DNA of 64,000 nt from Oegoconia quadripuncta (taxonomy: Eukaryota; Arthropoda; Insecta; Lepidoptera; Autostichidae): the NCBI GenBank assembly GCA_949316235.1, contig OX438741.1, forward strand, positions 15,563,124 to 15,627,123. The letters run 5' to 3'. Shown piece after piece: positions 9,505-20,735 of the stretch (its first letter is position 1; the number at the start of each line of letters is the position of its first letter). Made by a program: the position numbers and the translations under genes. The notes below the pieces were generated by a model that saw only the letters and a program-made list of their open reading frames with translations, did not search any database and was not told the DNA's origin.

Positions 9505-9870
9505 ATAATGTCATCATCATCAGCCGAAAGACGTCCACTGCTGGACAAAGGCCTCCCCTGAAGGACTCCACAACGATCGGTCTTGCGCCAATCTTTACCA
9601 AATCGTCAGACAACCTCGTGGGGAGCCTGCCCACACTGCGTCTTCCGGTGCATGGTCGCCACTTAAGGACCTTTCCACCCCAACGGCTGTTGGTCATATG
9701 AGTAATGTGCCCCGTCCACTGCCACTTAAGTTTGGCAATTCCTCGGGCTACATCGGTCACCTTGATTCCGGATCTTCTCATTTCCGATTAGATCCCGCAG
9801 GGAGACACCGAGCATAGCTCTCTCCATTACCCCTTGGGTGATCTTAAGGCCATTCTTTACAGCAATATTT
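9505..9870 (-). pseudogene. RTE-3 reverse transcriptase C-terminal fragment
   Basis: On the minus strand: MRRSGIKVTDVARGIAKLKW, then WTGHITHMTNSRWGGKV, then GRRSVGRLPTRLSDDLVKI. This is the C-terminal pattern of insect RTE LINEs (KW.W.GH..R....R....GRRS.GRP). The tail on the left is ATG-type (CATCATCATC on plus). Only the last part of the protein is present. Confidence 0.8.
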
Positions 9871-10648
9871 AAAAACTATAGTTCCATATTTTATTTTTTT
9901 TTACATTTGTAAGTACAAAGTATTGTGGCAACATTTTTAGTAATAGTATTTCGAGTTTATTTCATTTATTATTCATTAAGCTCACAGATAAAGCATCAAA
10001 GTCTAACACATCGTAATATTGCATGCTGTACAATGTTGGCTAAACGTCCATAGCGGTTACCACACCGATTTACAGATTTATAGAGAGACACATAGAGAAT
10101 GCATCAAGCGATAAACTAAATATCTAAATATAAGCGTCAATTCCTTTGGCACACCCTTAAAATTAAATTTAGGTCAGTATATACTTTCTACAAGCTTTTA
10201 ACTTGCAATATTCATAAGAAAAATGTCCTTTTAAAAATTTGCAAGTAAAATTAGCATCATGTTCTTCATCCTGTTTACCTAAGGTGCTGATGCATACTCG
10301 GTCAGTTCTGATGATAATACATTTATTATTGACATGAACATGCTGCAGCCAGGATTGTCTCGTTACGAATACTAAATTTTGCACACACGGTTAAAATAGC
10401 ATGGTATGTGATAATGATGATGTAGTATCAAAAGCTTGTTTTTAAAAGTAGTTTGATGTCGAATTTACTTATATATCAGGTCACAAAATAGATGACGTCA
10501 ATTTCAGTACTGCCTGTTCATAAATTATAACACAAAAGACTTTAAACCTTTGAGGACAAATTTTTTGAGGTATGTTGTAAATTTCAAGCCTATGTCTAGT
10601 ATGCTTATAAATCGGTGTTACATTTAGCACTGAAACGGCTGAACAAAT
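9871..10648. other. no recognised feature
   Basis: AT-rich. A fragment near 10530-10640 weakly resembles the repeat at 7735-7865. If the gene candidate at 10649-11655 is real, this is its 3' flank or an intron. Confidence 0.35.
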
Positions 10649-10882
10649 TTAAATATAACTTTTTATTTTTGTCATCTGGTTTCGTGATATGGATCTCTTT
10701 ATCATCATGATCTCTCTATGTTCCGTAATCATCAAATCTTCTCCTACATCGCTAACAACACTCTGGTCATCGAGGCGCATAGATTTCGTAAGCGCATGCA
10801 TACGACACTGTCTGGATCGGGTTGTTGGCGAAATCATTGCAAAATCATCGTCACAGTCTCCAAATAAATATATCGGTGCATT
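10649..10882 (-). CDS. candidate host exon, unknown protein (exon 2 of pair)
   Basis: The minus strand has a pyrimidine-rich run ending CTCTTGCAG (10883-10891), a good acceptor, followed in phase 0 by NAPIYLFGDCDDDFAMISPT, then a charged stretch (RSRQCRMHALTKSMRLDDQS, VVSDVGEDLMITEHREIMMI) to a stop at 10649. The composition is unlike the surrounding repeats and no transposon domain is seen. The frame stays open upstream to 10990, so the acceptor is a proposal. Not recognised; function unknown. No clear donor follows, so it may be a terminal exon. Confidence 0.35.
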   Translation of the reverse strand, partial: NAPIYLFGDCDDDFAMISPTTRSRQCRMHALTKSMRLDDQSVVSDVGEDLMITEHREIMMIKRSISRNQMTKIKSYI

Positions 10883-11529
10883 CTGCAAGAGCACACGAAG
10901 CAACTGCGGTGCCCGGGAGATCAGGCCTGCGGCAGGGCAAAGTACCGTTCGCATCTTTACTATTGCTTGCTTTCCACCATTCATCACCATTCACGCAGCA
11001 CCAACCCCAGCGAGTGGACCCTTATGGTCACGCTCCATTATATGTTTATTGAAAATCGGTTAACCCAGTTCGAAGTTATTTAACTCCAAACAAAACTACT
11101 TTGTCTACTTGTTTGACATTATTATGCTCATATTTTCTTATGGGATTTTCAAAATCAATTTTTGTTTAATAATTATTTAAGTGAACCGGATCGAATTGTC
11201 ATGTCGTTCTATTAAGAGCACATTAAGGCTCGTTTGATTAAATAACCTTTTTCTATTTTAAGAATGTGCCAAGAGAATCGAGACCTCCAAGAAATTCAAC
11301 AAATATTAGTTCTATACGAGCTGTTCTATTAGCAAGATATTGAGAAGTCTTTTACTCCATCAGTTTCAGAGCAAAGGACCCCTCTCCATCAATAGTTACA
11401 CCAACACAAGACATTCGAATGTTTGCCAAACACAATTTTAAGGTAATAGCAAGATTAGTAAAAACTTTACTTGTGTAAACAAACGAATGGCAAACGTTGG
11501 CTTAAGGTTAATGAATATACAATACATAC

Positions 11530-11655
11530 ATTTCTGACGTACTGATCAAATGTCCTCACCGCAGTCCTGCCAAGGAGTAGAGCGTCCATCTCGCTCTCCG
11601 GTACCGGGACCACGGCCACTGTGGGCGCAGGTCCGCCTCGCACCGGCACGTTCAT
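11530..11655 (-). CDS. candidate first coding exon, unknown protein (exon 1 of pair)
   Basis: The minus strand starts MNVPVRGGPAPTVAVVPVPE, continues SEMDALLLGRTAVRTFDQYV-RN (42 codons), and ends in phase 0 at AAT|GTATGT, a good donor. An alternative donor is GCG|GTGAGG earlier. GC-richer than its flanks. The phase matches the proposed acceptor at 10882, giving a 647-bp intron. Upstream lies AT-rich DNA with no transposon. Not a family I recognise. Confidence 0.35.
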
Positions 11656-13049
11656 TTTGGACCCACTCTCCTCACTTACTCACTTGAGACCACTTTAACT
11701 CGTACCATAGTTATCACTTGCATAGTTTCCACTTCATTGTAGTTATTGTTGCTATCATTTATAAGATCACTGACACTTCAACTTGAGTTTTCTTCCTTGT
11801 CTTTGTTATTTAAAATTGTCTGTTCACTACTTATTTGCTACAATTGTTTACTACTATAATTTAATTTGCTTCATTAAAATGTTCCTAAGTAATTTCAAAA
11901 CAAAGTCTTCAAATATTGATCTTAATTTTTGAAGTCACCAGCCAATTGCTTTGTTTAGTTCACAGCACTGCACAGTTTTATTTCATACTTAACATTAATG
12001 TCTAGGCTTGCAGCCATAACATCGTTTCCATGGAGTTCCAGAAGTTAACAAAGTCGCCTAAAACTACGTTTAAAAAAATATTGCGTTCTCTAAAAGTCAC
12101 TATCAAAATTCACATTAGAAATGATATGAGAATTTTTGCTAATCTGTTTTACACAATTTTTTTGTAGCGACGTCACTGAATATACACCTTGTACCAAATC
12201 GTTTCCCACTTAGGTATCCTTTATCTTGTGGTCTTAAACCTTTCATATCTATTTTCATCAACTTTCCACAAACTCGCTGCGGCTATAAAATCTTTCTTAG
12301 AATTAACTTTCTTTCTTAAACTTCAATTCCAATAACTTGAGCTTGGTATCTCTCGCACTCCTTGTTGTTCAGCCCTTGATCCCGGTTCAGTCTTGACTAC
12401 TACCTATTTTTTATATTACTATCATTGGTTCGGGTTCTAAACTAAAATTCGTATTTTGGACCGTAGTTGCTTGTGATATTTTCTTGATAATCTGTAATGT
12501 GATTGGTTTGTATTGTGGAACTGTTTGAATATGTACAACTTATTTACCTCTGGTTTGTTTTCAGAGCATGCCTTAGATTCTTTCTCCCCGGAATTCCACA
12601 TCAGATCTTAATCTAATGTTGGTTCCATATACATTAGATTTAGCGATAAACTCTATAAAAAAATAATCATCAAAGCGAACATATATGAAATCCTTCCGGG
12701 AAGTTATGTCCAAGGTTGTATAATGACCGTAATATCTGAATGTCTACGTATTAAATAGTGCTAAATTGTCCAAAGTATCAAAATGACTAACTTTCAACAT
12801 AATCTAGTAAAATCTAGTATTTTTTTCTGTTAGGAACTGTGTTGAAACTTGTACCGGAAAGGTATTTTACATACTTACATTATAGACAAATACTAGGAGT
12901 GCATAAGTTAAGAACAAGCTCATCATTAATACCCATAAATTGAAAATTTGGAACACCCCCGACAACATTGATGGAACAAATGATTAACACTAGACCAAAA
13001 GTCAGGGTTAAAAGTTAAATATCTACGCATCGGCTTAACTGATTTTCAT
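11656..13049. other. no recognised feature (possible upstream region of the minus-strand gene candidate)
   Basis: About 1.4 kb of AT-rich, apparently single-copy DNA, one of the few long stretches without an obvious mobile element. No TATA or initiator element can be argued with confidence. Confidence 0.4.
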
Positions 13050-13395
13050 CAATCATGCCTAAGAATAAGGAGATTCTGCAGATGGTTAATGAGAAGATAG
13101 TGTTTTTGAAGATCATTGAAAACAGAAGGGGAAAGATGTTGGGTCATCTGATACATCGTATCAAGAACATCATTTAAGAAAAAGTAGAGGGGAATAGGAA
13201 GAGAGGAATGCCTAAAAAAACATACATTAAAAGGAATAGTAAATGCCGTGTCGTATAAGGAAGTCAAAGAAAATAATCCACCACCGTCCCATGGACCTAC
13301 CACCTCTCGGTATACGGGCCGAAGCTGCGAGTGGTAGAAAAGGCGGAATGTAGAGAAGTGTGGAAAGGACTCCACTGACAAGAGCATAGCTCATA
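13050..13395 (+). pseudogene. LINE reverse transcriptase C-terminal pseudogene (RTE-like)
   Basis: Reads ..ILQMVNEKIVFLKIIENRRG, KMLGHLIHRIKNII, stop, EKVEGNRKRGMPKKTYIKRN, then after a shift YKEV and finally W..LH*QEHSS. This follows the insect LINE pattern RRGKM.GHL.R....I.EGK..G.RGRGRP. At least one stop and two frameshifts are present. Confidence 0.65.
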
Positions 13396-14351
13396 AATAT
13401 AAATGAGAGATGTCTAAGAAAGTCTGCGGGTTCAATCTTAAATACCAATTTAGAAAACCCTCTATAGACTATTATATCATGGAAACACCAAAAATTGTCT
13501 TAAAAGCTAAATGTCTTCGAAACTGTTCAGCCGATTTTTATCAAACATTATTATGCAGCTAAGAAAATGTCCGATCCTTTAGTTATTAAAAAAAAACTCT
13601 CAAGTCGGACCAGACATTACTGAGATGAGTCTAGACAAAGACTGGACACACATACAACGCCGTGAAATACATAACACCCGTCGTTTTTCGTCGGGAATTA
13701 ATACAGAACCGGCTATATTAAAAAAACAGATGGAGTTAATTCACAGTGAAATTACGATAGGTCAATTTTTGGAAAGTGTACGATAAAATTAATAAAATAT
13801 AAACACATTGATTATTTTTTGTTCTTTATCGTCAAGGGTGCGTTGAGCGGTATGACTACGGATAAATGAAATGAACTATAGTCACACCAATGTGGCAAAT
13901 TGGTGTGACTACGGATCGGTTGGGGCTTTTTTTGAAGTCGGTTAAACTGTACCATATAAATAATAACGTTTATAAAATTGAAGCAGCAGGTTTAAGGACC
14001 AGTGTCTAAATCCATTCCTCTTTTGATGATTCCCATGGCTCTCTGAAACCACGCGTTCCTCATACGTAGTATGTCTAAGTAAACAACACCGCACGAGGTC
14101 GGCGACGTGTGAATGCCAATTCCACGTAATATGGAAATACCTCCGCAAAAATGTCCCGCACAAAATTTTAAGCATATTCATCGCACCTTAGTGACGATTG
14201 ATCAATATATTCGTTGAAGGGTTCGTCGAGTTTGTTTATATACACTGTATTACCGAAATACCCAAATACCGCAATGTCTCAAGTTTTTGATTAGTGTGAT
14301 GACATATGAAACTGAAATGTGGACGGATGTATAATGGTATATGGTCATTTA
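13396..14351. other. no recognised feature
   Basis: AT-rich. The stretch near 13490-13600 has a 'CTTCGAAACTGTTCAGCCG' block seen in many decayed insect repeats. A short direct repeat (GTGTGACTACGGAT) occurs around 13850-13915. No gene supported. Confidence 0.35.
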
Positions 14352-14717
14352 AGAGTCATTTAAGGGGCAATAAGGTTCCAGTGGACATTCAAAATTTACC
14401 TTTAAATAAATTCAAAACCATCATAAAACAGACATTATTTACCAAAGGCTTATTTATTATAAAATTTCTGACTGTCTGGATGATTAGCAAGCATGGACAT
14501 ACACCGCTCGGCGATATTCAGTCTAATTATACAATACAATATAATTGTAACCCAGGCTTATTTAAAAGAGCAACCCTTGAGTTTCTTGCTCGTTCTTCTC
14601 AGGAGAATCGGCTTTCTGAATGAGCAATAATGTCAAAAACTTTAATAGTAAGATACAAAATGTGACGTTTTCAAGTGATAATTTTTATCTTACGAAATAA
14701 ATATTTTTTTGGTTTGA
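14352..14717 (+). mobile_element. LINE-B 3' fragment
   Basis: Encodes the damaged end of the LINE-B RT frame (NKVPVDIQNLPLNKFKTIIK) and the 3' UTR to GGTTTGATTTGAT. It sits against an oppositely oriented endonuclease fragment, suggesting insertion into another LINE. Confidence 0.8.
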
Positions 14718-14734
14718 TTTGATATAGCGAATTA

Positions 14735-15112
14735 CACTACCCCGAAAAACGTTTGACCAATAAATGATAGCAAGTGAATAAAGACCTTCTACTTTTGCTG
14801 CTATCCTCCAATATATTAATATTAAAATCTCCGCTAACCACAATGTATTTATTTGATTTATTATTTTACAAAGTATTTCATCCATAATTTTTTCATATAA
14901 TTCATACGATGAAGAAGGGGGTATATATACGCTTAATACAGTAAGCCGAGCTTGCTCTACACAGGCTATTTCAATAGTTCGTTCAACAGAAAGGTTTACA
15001 ATATCGAGACGCTCTTTAAATTTAATATTGTTACGAATTAAAATTAGACTACCGTCTGGAATTGCTTTCGAAGGTTCAAGATCACCTATAGGTCAATAGA
15101 GAGCTATGCTCG
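14735..15112 (-). pseudogene. LINE APE-type endonuclease fragment
   Basis: The minus strand reads a degraded endonuclease: PSKAIPDGSLILIRNNIKFK, ERLDIVNLSVERTIEIACVE, LTVLSVYIPPSSSYELYEKI, and near the left end, across a frameshift, a GDFNINIGG-like block (family motif GDFN). Stops and shifts break it. Probably part of a CR1/Jockey-type LINE; it could be the 5' half of a LINE-B copy. Confidence 0.7.
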
Positions 15113-15231
15113 AAGTATATTCTCCGACGTAATTAAATTCACAGTGATAATTTTAGTCTTAAGTTTTATTACTAAATACCTTTACTATATCTAATGCAAG
15201 CTACCGATTTATTAGAAAACATGTTTATTCT

Positions 15232-15298
15232 ATCAAATAAAATAAAATCAAAATATTTTTATCATAGGATAAAATTATCACTTGAAAACGTCACTATT
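15232..15298 (-). mobile_element. LINE-B 3' piece (left part of interrupted copy)
   Basis: Terminal LINE-B UTR cut at '..CGTCACTATT'. The rest resumes at 17471 after LINE-A. The uninterrupted junction can be read in the LINE-B copy at 3408-3559. Confidence 0.8.
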
Positions 15299-17470
15299 CA
15301 AAATCAAAATCAAAATCAAAAAATGCTTTATTTTGTAGGTACACAGGGTACACTTAAAATAGTCAGATTTTACATTTTTAAAGCTACTGCTTGTTCAAAA
15401 GGCAATTTTCCCCTGAGAAGAACAAGCAAGAAACTCGAGAGGTCGCTCTTTTTAAAAAAAGGTTTTTATATTACAAAATTATTATTTTATATTATAATAT
15501 TTCATTATTAATTGTGAAATAGCCTGGTTATGCGAACGGGCTGGTTATGTCCATGATTGTTTATCATCTAAATAATCTGATATTTTATAATATGCTTTCT
15601 TAATAAGTTTCTGTTTTATAGTATCTTTAAATTTATTGAAAGGAAGATTTTGTATATCAACAGGAACTTTATTGAAAAAGCGTATACATAACCCTTTGAA
15701 TGAATTACTGACTTTGTGGAGGCGACTTATGTGACCTGCAAGTTTATCTTTATTTCTTGTATTGACATCATGTTTATCACTATTTTTCCTAAATGATGCT
15801 ATATTTTTTTTGACATATATTAGATTTTCAAAAATGTACTGTGACGAAAAGGTTAGAATATTATACTCTTTAAATCTGTCTCTAAGTGACACTGCAGGTC
15901 TCAATTGATAAATTGCGCGAACGGCTCGTTTTTGTAAAACAAAGATTGTATTGATATCCGCGGCATTTCCCCACAGCAAGATACCGTAAGACATCAGGCT
16001 ATGGAAATAACTAAAATATACTAATCTAGCAGTATTTACGTCCGATATTTGTCTAATTTTTTTGACTGCATACGCTGCAGAGCTGAGCTTCTTCGCCAAT
16101 TTATGGATATGAGGACCCCATTGTAATTTGGCGTCCAAAGTAATGCCCAAAAATACAGTGGACTCAACAAGGTCTAGAGTGACATTTTTTATCATTATAT
16201 TTGTGGGCACCTCCCTGTCATTAGGCAGTACAAATTTTACACATTTAGTTTTTTTCTCATTCAGTAACAAATTATTTGCCGTAAACCATTCTACTATTTG
16301 AGAAATAGCATTGTTCACGTCGTCATAATTTAATTTTAGTATATTTACTTTAAACATTACAGAGGTATCGTCAGCAAACAATACTATTTCATGTTTATCG
16401 TTTACAAGGTTTGGCAAGTCATTTATGTAAACCAAAAACAAAAATGGTCCGAGAATGGAGCCTTGTGGGACGCCCATACAGACTGTCGACCCTGACGATG
16501 TATTACCACTGATATCAACCCTCTGAACTCGGTTACTCAAATAAGAATTCAGAAGGTCGAGAGCTCGGCCGGTTACACCATAATGACGTAATTTCCTGAT
16601 TAAAGTGTCGTGATGAACGCAATCAAAGGCCTTGGACAAGTCGCAAAATACTCCTATTGCATCCTGCGCATCTTCCCAAGCCTCAAAAATATATTGTAAG
16701 AGCTCGACACCTGCATCGGTTGTCGAGCGGCCCCTTGTAAAACCGAATTGTTTATATGACATTAGATTGTTACTGTAAAAATAACTCGATATCTGATTTA
16801 ATATAATTTTTTCAAAGATTTTGCTGAGAGTCGGTAGTATTGAAATAGGTCTAAAATTAGAGGGGTCTGATGTACTACCGGCTTTAAATAAAGGTATGAC
16901 TTTACTGTGCTTCATCAGATCAGGAAATATGCCATCATCAGTACATTTATTAAAGATATAAGCTAAGTGTGGTGAAATACAATCAATTACGGCACTAATA
17001 ATTTTTACTGATAAACCGTGAAGGTCGGCAGTTTTTTTCTTGTCTAAAGAACGAAATGCTTTTAAGATGTCTATAGGACTTACATGATTAAATTTAAAAT
17101 GGGAGTCACAAATCTCCACATTTTGTTTAAGTAGCGATTCAGCGAGTGTGGGACATGAATTCAGAGAATTTGTAGTTAATATTGGGATATCAGTAAAGAA
17201 TTTTTCAAAAGCTTCTGCAACTTCTAATTGTGAAGTTAGAATTCGATCATTAATTTTTAATCGCGTATCAGTGTTAAGAGTTTTAAATTTGCCAGTTTCG
17301 CTATTTATAACTTTCCAAGTTGTCTTTACTATGTCCGCGCTATTCTTTATTTTATTATTTATAAAATTTGATTTTGCTGTGGCACAAGCTCGCTTGAATA
17401 TTTTCGAGTATTGCCTAACATATTCAATAAAACTTTCGCTCTTATTATATGTCCTAATATTACATGTATT
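15299..17470 (-). mobile_element. LINE-A copy, 5'-truncated, nested in LINE-B
   Basis: The 3' end is at 15299 on the minus strand (ATTTTGATTTTGATTTTGA tail) with a UTR carrying GAACAAGCAGTAGCTTTAAA and a polyadenylation-like AAATAAAGCATTTTTTGA. The coding part continues upstream of the first Met to about 17460 with endonuclease-RT linker sequence, so the copy lost ORF1 and the endonuclease. CR1/Jockey-like by its RT motifs. Confidence 0.85.
15545..17119 (-). CDS. LINE-A reverse transcriptase (5'-truncated ORF2)
   Basis: RNA-dependent DNA polymerase of a non-LTR retrotransposon, which would copy element RNA at a nicked target. A 524-codon frame without stops. RT motifs in order: FRPISILPTLSKIFEKII (about residue 91), KQFGFTRGRSTTDAGV (about 122), VFCDLSKAFDCVHHD (about 157), MGVPQGSILGPFLFLVYIND (about 216), and the catalytic FADDTSVMF (about 248), followed by a thumb region (VFLGITLDAKLQW) and a C-terminal tail ending KISDYLDDKQSWT. 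The first Met is internal: the reading frame continues upstream as linker (LKINDRILTSQLEVAEAFEK), so the true start is missing. No endonuclease remains, so it cannot retrotranspose alone. Its C-terminus is repeated in many fragments in this window. Confidence 0.93.
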   Translation of the reverse strand: MEICDSHFKFNHVSPIDILKAFRSLDKKKTADLHGLSVKIISAVIDCISPHLAYIFNKCTDDGIFPDLMKHSKVIPLFKAGSTSDPSNFRPISILPTLSKIFEKIILNQISSYFYSNNLMSYKQFGFTRGRSTTDAGVELLQYIFEAWEDAQDAIGVFCDLSKAFDCVHHDTLIRKLRHYGVTGRALDLLNSYLSNRVQRVDISGNTSSGSTVCMGVPQGSILGPFLFLVYINDLPNLVNDKHEIVLFADDTSVMFKVNILKLNYDDVNNAISQIVEWFTANNLLLNEKKTKCVKFVLPNDREVPTNIMIKNVTLDLVESTVFLGITLDAKLQWGPHIHKLAKKLSSAAYAVKKIRQISDVNTARLVYFSYFHSLMSYGILLWGNAADINTIFVLQKRAVRAIYQLRPAVSLRDRFKEYNILTFSSQYIFENLIYVKKNIASFRKNSDKHDVNTRNKDKLAGHISRLHKVSNSFKGLCIRFFNKVPVDIQNLPFNKFKDTIKQKLIKKAYYKISDYLDDKQSWT

Positions 17471-17862
17471 AATATTACATTTAAATTTTAAATTTACCGC
17501 TCATTCATACCATTCATTCGTCATTGGTTGCGATTTGATAATTATATGAATAATAAGACAGTTATGTCCATGCTTGCTTATCATTCAAATAGTCAGTGAT
17601 TTTATAATAGCCTTTTGTTAATAATTTCTGTTTTATGATTGCTTTAAATTTATTTAAAGCCAAATTTTGAATGTCTACTGGAACCTTATTATAAAAGCGT
17701 ATACATTGCCCTTTGAAGGATTTACTAACTTTGTGAAGTCGGCTAACATAAACAGATAACTGGTTCTTAGTCCTTGTATTAACATTGTGCCTATCACTAT
17801 TTTTAGCGAATAAGGTTATATTTTTTTTTGCATATAACAAATTCTTATATGTATTGAGATGC
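17471..17862 (-). mobile_element. LINE-B piece (right part of interrupted copy)
   Basis: The minus strand encodes MLYAKKNITLFAKNSDRHNV, then RLHKVSKSFKGQCIRFYNKV, ending DYLNDKQAWT and a stop at 17562, with the 3' UTR continuing to the LINE-A junction. It is about two thirds similar to the LINE-A C-terminus, marking B as a sister family. Confidence 0.85.
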
Positions 17863-18470
17863 CATTGTTAAGATATTAATTTCCTTAAACTATCACTGAA
17901 AGGTACTCTATCCATGTCCAAAAAAAAAATGACCTTTAAGCTAATAGGATGTATTCTTACTGGACTATTTCTAAATTTTCAACTTGTGTTATAATTTTCT
18001 GATATAGTATTTCTTTACCATCGGTATCTTGCCGTGGCTTACTTCGCTAAACCGCACTTGAGTTAAGTTGGTCATAAATCTGAGCGAGTCTTACCTTCCT
18101 CAAATAACAGGATGAAACGCAACCCCGGGATCGAACCCTGTCTCAATAAATCTCCAATCAGGACGGTCAATTCCTATTATATTTGTGATTCGGCCACTAG
18201 TTTTCCAAAGTAATTTTATATGCTGGAGAATCGCGGAGCCATGTCCATCTATTCAATAATGGGTTATCTGACAAATGATTACAATATACCGGATGAGTTT
18301 TTTAACCGTAAAATAGAGCATATTAAGTAGTAAGTGACATAGAAGTTATTGGCATAGGTTGTTTAATTTTTTTTTCAAAAGCATCATCGAATAAAGCGTT
18401 ACGAGCAGTCGGATAAATGCACATAAGTAATTAAATTAAATTTAAAAACGCATTAAAAGGAACCGTTTAA
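17863..18470. other. mostly unassigned; SINE-like scraps
   Basis: Contains a tRNA-like GGGATCGAACCCTG near 18127. At 18410-18460 there is a block (AGTCGGATAAATGCACATAA) shared with 52910-52952 of the composite SINE. No gene. Confidence 0.4.
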
Positions 18471-18777
18471 CCGCCTCCGTGGCTCAATGTAAACAACATA
18501 GGGTTTACGATTCGGAGGTCGCGGGGTCGATCCCCAGCGGGGTACATGTTTGGTTGGTGTTAGGATACTTTAAATGTCCGCCTGGGTAGCTACCACCATC
18601 TAAATCTGCCGCCAAACAGCAATGTTAATAGCATTGTTGTGTTCCGTTTGACAGAGATAAGAATCAGTCCCCCAAATAAGATGGGGTTTCCGTGTCAGTA
18701 CGTTTCCACTCTCGACCTCGCCTTCACTTAACATCAGATGTGATTGAGGTCGTCTCTACCCCGTGTGTATAAAAAAT
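18471..18777 (+). mobile_element. SINE-B copy, near full length
   Basis: Runs from CCGCCTCCGTGGCTCAATGT through the ACATCAGATGTGATTGAGGT end. The segment between body and tail is slightly shortened. Confidence 0.85.
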
Positions 18778-18989
18778 GAATGAACTGATTTCAACCCGCA
18801 ACAAAAGAGAGTTGTTATAAGTTTCAAGCATGTCTGTCTGTGTGTCCGCGTATATATGTGTATGTGTTACTTATTTTCTATTGTCACAATTGCCGATTGG
18901 TCAAGTCATGATCACGTGACCCGTTTCTTGCGGTTTTTTTCAAGAATACCTTACATATACACTATTGCACAAAAAGAAAATATTTACTA

Positions 18990-19420
18990 TACCTAAACAT
19001 CATTTTCCTGCCCCTATCCCACTCTAGGTGGGGTCGGCACAACATGTCATCCTCTTCCACTCTCCTCTATCAGCCGTCATCTCCGTACTCACCCCTTTCA
19101 CACACATATCATTCCTCACGCAGTCTACCCACACCTTCTTCGGTCTTCCTCTACCTCTGTATCCCTCCACATTCATACTTAGCACTCGTCTCGTTACGTG
19201 CCTTTCATCCCTCCTCATAATATGCCCAAACCATGCTAATTACTCCTCAACTTTTCTGTTATTGGCGCCAGTTTTAGACTTCCTCTGACATACTCATTCC
19301 TGATCTTATCCATTCTAGTTCACACCACACATCCATCTAGCATTCTCATCTCTGCCACATTCATTCTACTTTCATAAGTCTCTTTCATTGCCCAAAATTC
19401 AGATCCTTACATGGTGACTG
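18990..19420 (-). pseudogene. RTE-2 reverse transcriptase C-terminal fragment
   Basis: The minus strand gives RRDERHVTRRVLSMNVEGYR, then GRGRPKKVWVDCVRNDMCVK and WKRMTCCADPT (stop at 19024). The pattern R..V...L.M.V.G.RGRGRPKK.W.DCV..DM..K is the C-terminus of a distinct insect RTE-like lineage. Upstream coding to 19420 is damaged. Confidence 0.8.
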
Positions 19421-19599
19421 GTTGATTTTTATTACTTTTGTAAAAATGTAGGTGGTCGTTGTTTCAAGCAGAAAATTTTCACCCATATAGTGGCACTATA
19501 ATACTACAGATAGACAAACTTTTTTTTACGGATACGTAAAGTTAATTTAATATAATATAAACAGTATACATACAAAAATACACGCATCTAATCTAAACA

Positions 19600-19775
19600 A
19601 ATAAAAAAATTCATCTAGGTCTGTGCCATGGGGCACCGTAACTAGGAGGCTGACAGCATTACCTCTCTGTATCGCAATACTAATGCGTTGAGAGCTACCT
19701 CTCTAAGCCAGCTCTCTACTAATTTCTTGTCCTCTGAGTCCCATGGACCCAAGTTTTTGGGTTGGGAGTTATAAA
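19600..19775 (-). pseudogene. second copy of the PD-(D/E)XK-family LINE C-terminus
   Basis: The minus strand has GPWDSEDKKLVESWLREVAL in one frame and, after a shift, SIAIQRGNAVSLLVTVPHGT then DLDEFFYLF. This parallels GPDAHQLVKELASRLVEVLG ... ISLVIQRGNAASLLDTLSES ... DLEHVFYL of 5172-5895. Heavily truncated. Confidence 0.7.
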
Positions 19776-20235
19776 AACACAAAGCTCCCGTGTAAATAAA
19801 TAGAACGACAATCAGCGGAGAACGAGCCGTGACGGGCGGCGTGCGCTCAGGATTACAAGGGTAATTTATTCATTTCACTGCGGCGTTGCGTCGGCTTTGG
19901 TATTACCTATTATAGCTGTGCTGACACTAATTACACAAAGAATATAAGACCGTACTGCCGAATTTATAAGATCGTCATTATGTCAGCCGATCGGTTGGAG
20001 TCAACCAACAACAAAAGTTTAATGAGTGAAACAACCTCCACGGTTCACTTTATGGAATATACAGAAATGCACACGTGACAGGGGGTGAGCCTATTGTCGT
20101 TGAAATGTGCAAAATTATATATGTTTTTTAATGGAAAGTTCCACAGTCGCTGTTTACGACACTCACGGGAAGTGACAGGTTGGTTCTATTGATTCTTAGC
20201 CATGTTTGATGGAAATGGGTTAAGTTGATTCGAAG
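19776..20235. other. no recognised feature
   Basis: The 19800-19880 part is GC-richer (GCCGTGACGGGCGGCGTGCG), possibly single-copy host sequence. No frame or promoter can be argued. Confidence 0.35.
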
Positions 20236-20522
20236 ATATACACAGTTAGTTTGTATAATCTGGATGAGTGGAAGTCTACCACTGTACGTTTCTCAAGAAA
20301 CTTCTTACCACGTACGACCACCCTGTGGAACGGACTTCCGGCAGCGGTATTCCCGAACGAGTACGACATTGGAACCTTCAAGAAACGAGCCTACACCTTC
20401 CTCAAAGGCCGGCAACGCATCTGTGACCCTTTTGGTGTTGCGGGTGTCCATGGGCGGCGGTGATTGCTTTCCATCAGGTGACCCGCATGCTCGTTTGCCG
20501 CCCTCTCATATAAAAAAAAAAA
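20236..20522 (+). mobile_element. CR1-like (Zenon-type) LINE 3' end
   Basis: Encodes [55 protein letters not shown], the C-terminal end of a LINE RT (pattern FLPRT..LWN.LP..VFP..YD...FK). The 3' UTR CATCAGGTGACCCGCATGCT continues to an A-rich end. The same 3' end is found on the SINE at 26368-26785 and at 38322-38447. Confidence 0.8.
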
Positions 20523-20686
20523 TGATGATCCAATAGTAAGACGTAGTCGAAAAAAAATAATTAAAAATTTTATAAAATCCCCCAGAGACTGATAATCAAC
20601 AATCATATTGGGATAAAGGGTAAATATTTTCGCGAAGGTGAATCGATTTCCATCAAACACAGCTTCATAGCTCCTAATGATATTTT

Positions 20687-20735
20687 TTTTAATGCACAAC
20701 GGGTTAGCATTTGACCTCAATCACACCATATTAAG
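20687..20735 (-). mobile_element. SINE-B tail fragment
   Basis: Minus-strand ATGGTGTGATTGAGGTCAAA followed by TGCTAACCCGTTGTGCATTA. Only the last 45 bp or so. Confidence 0.65.
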
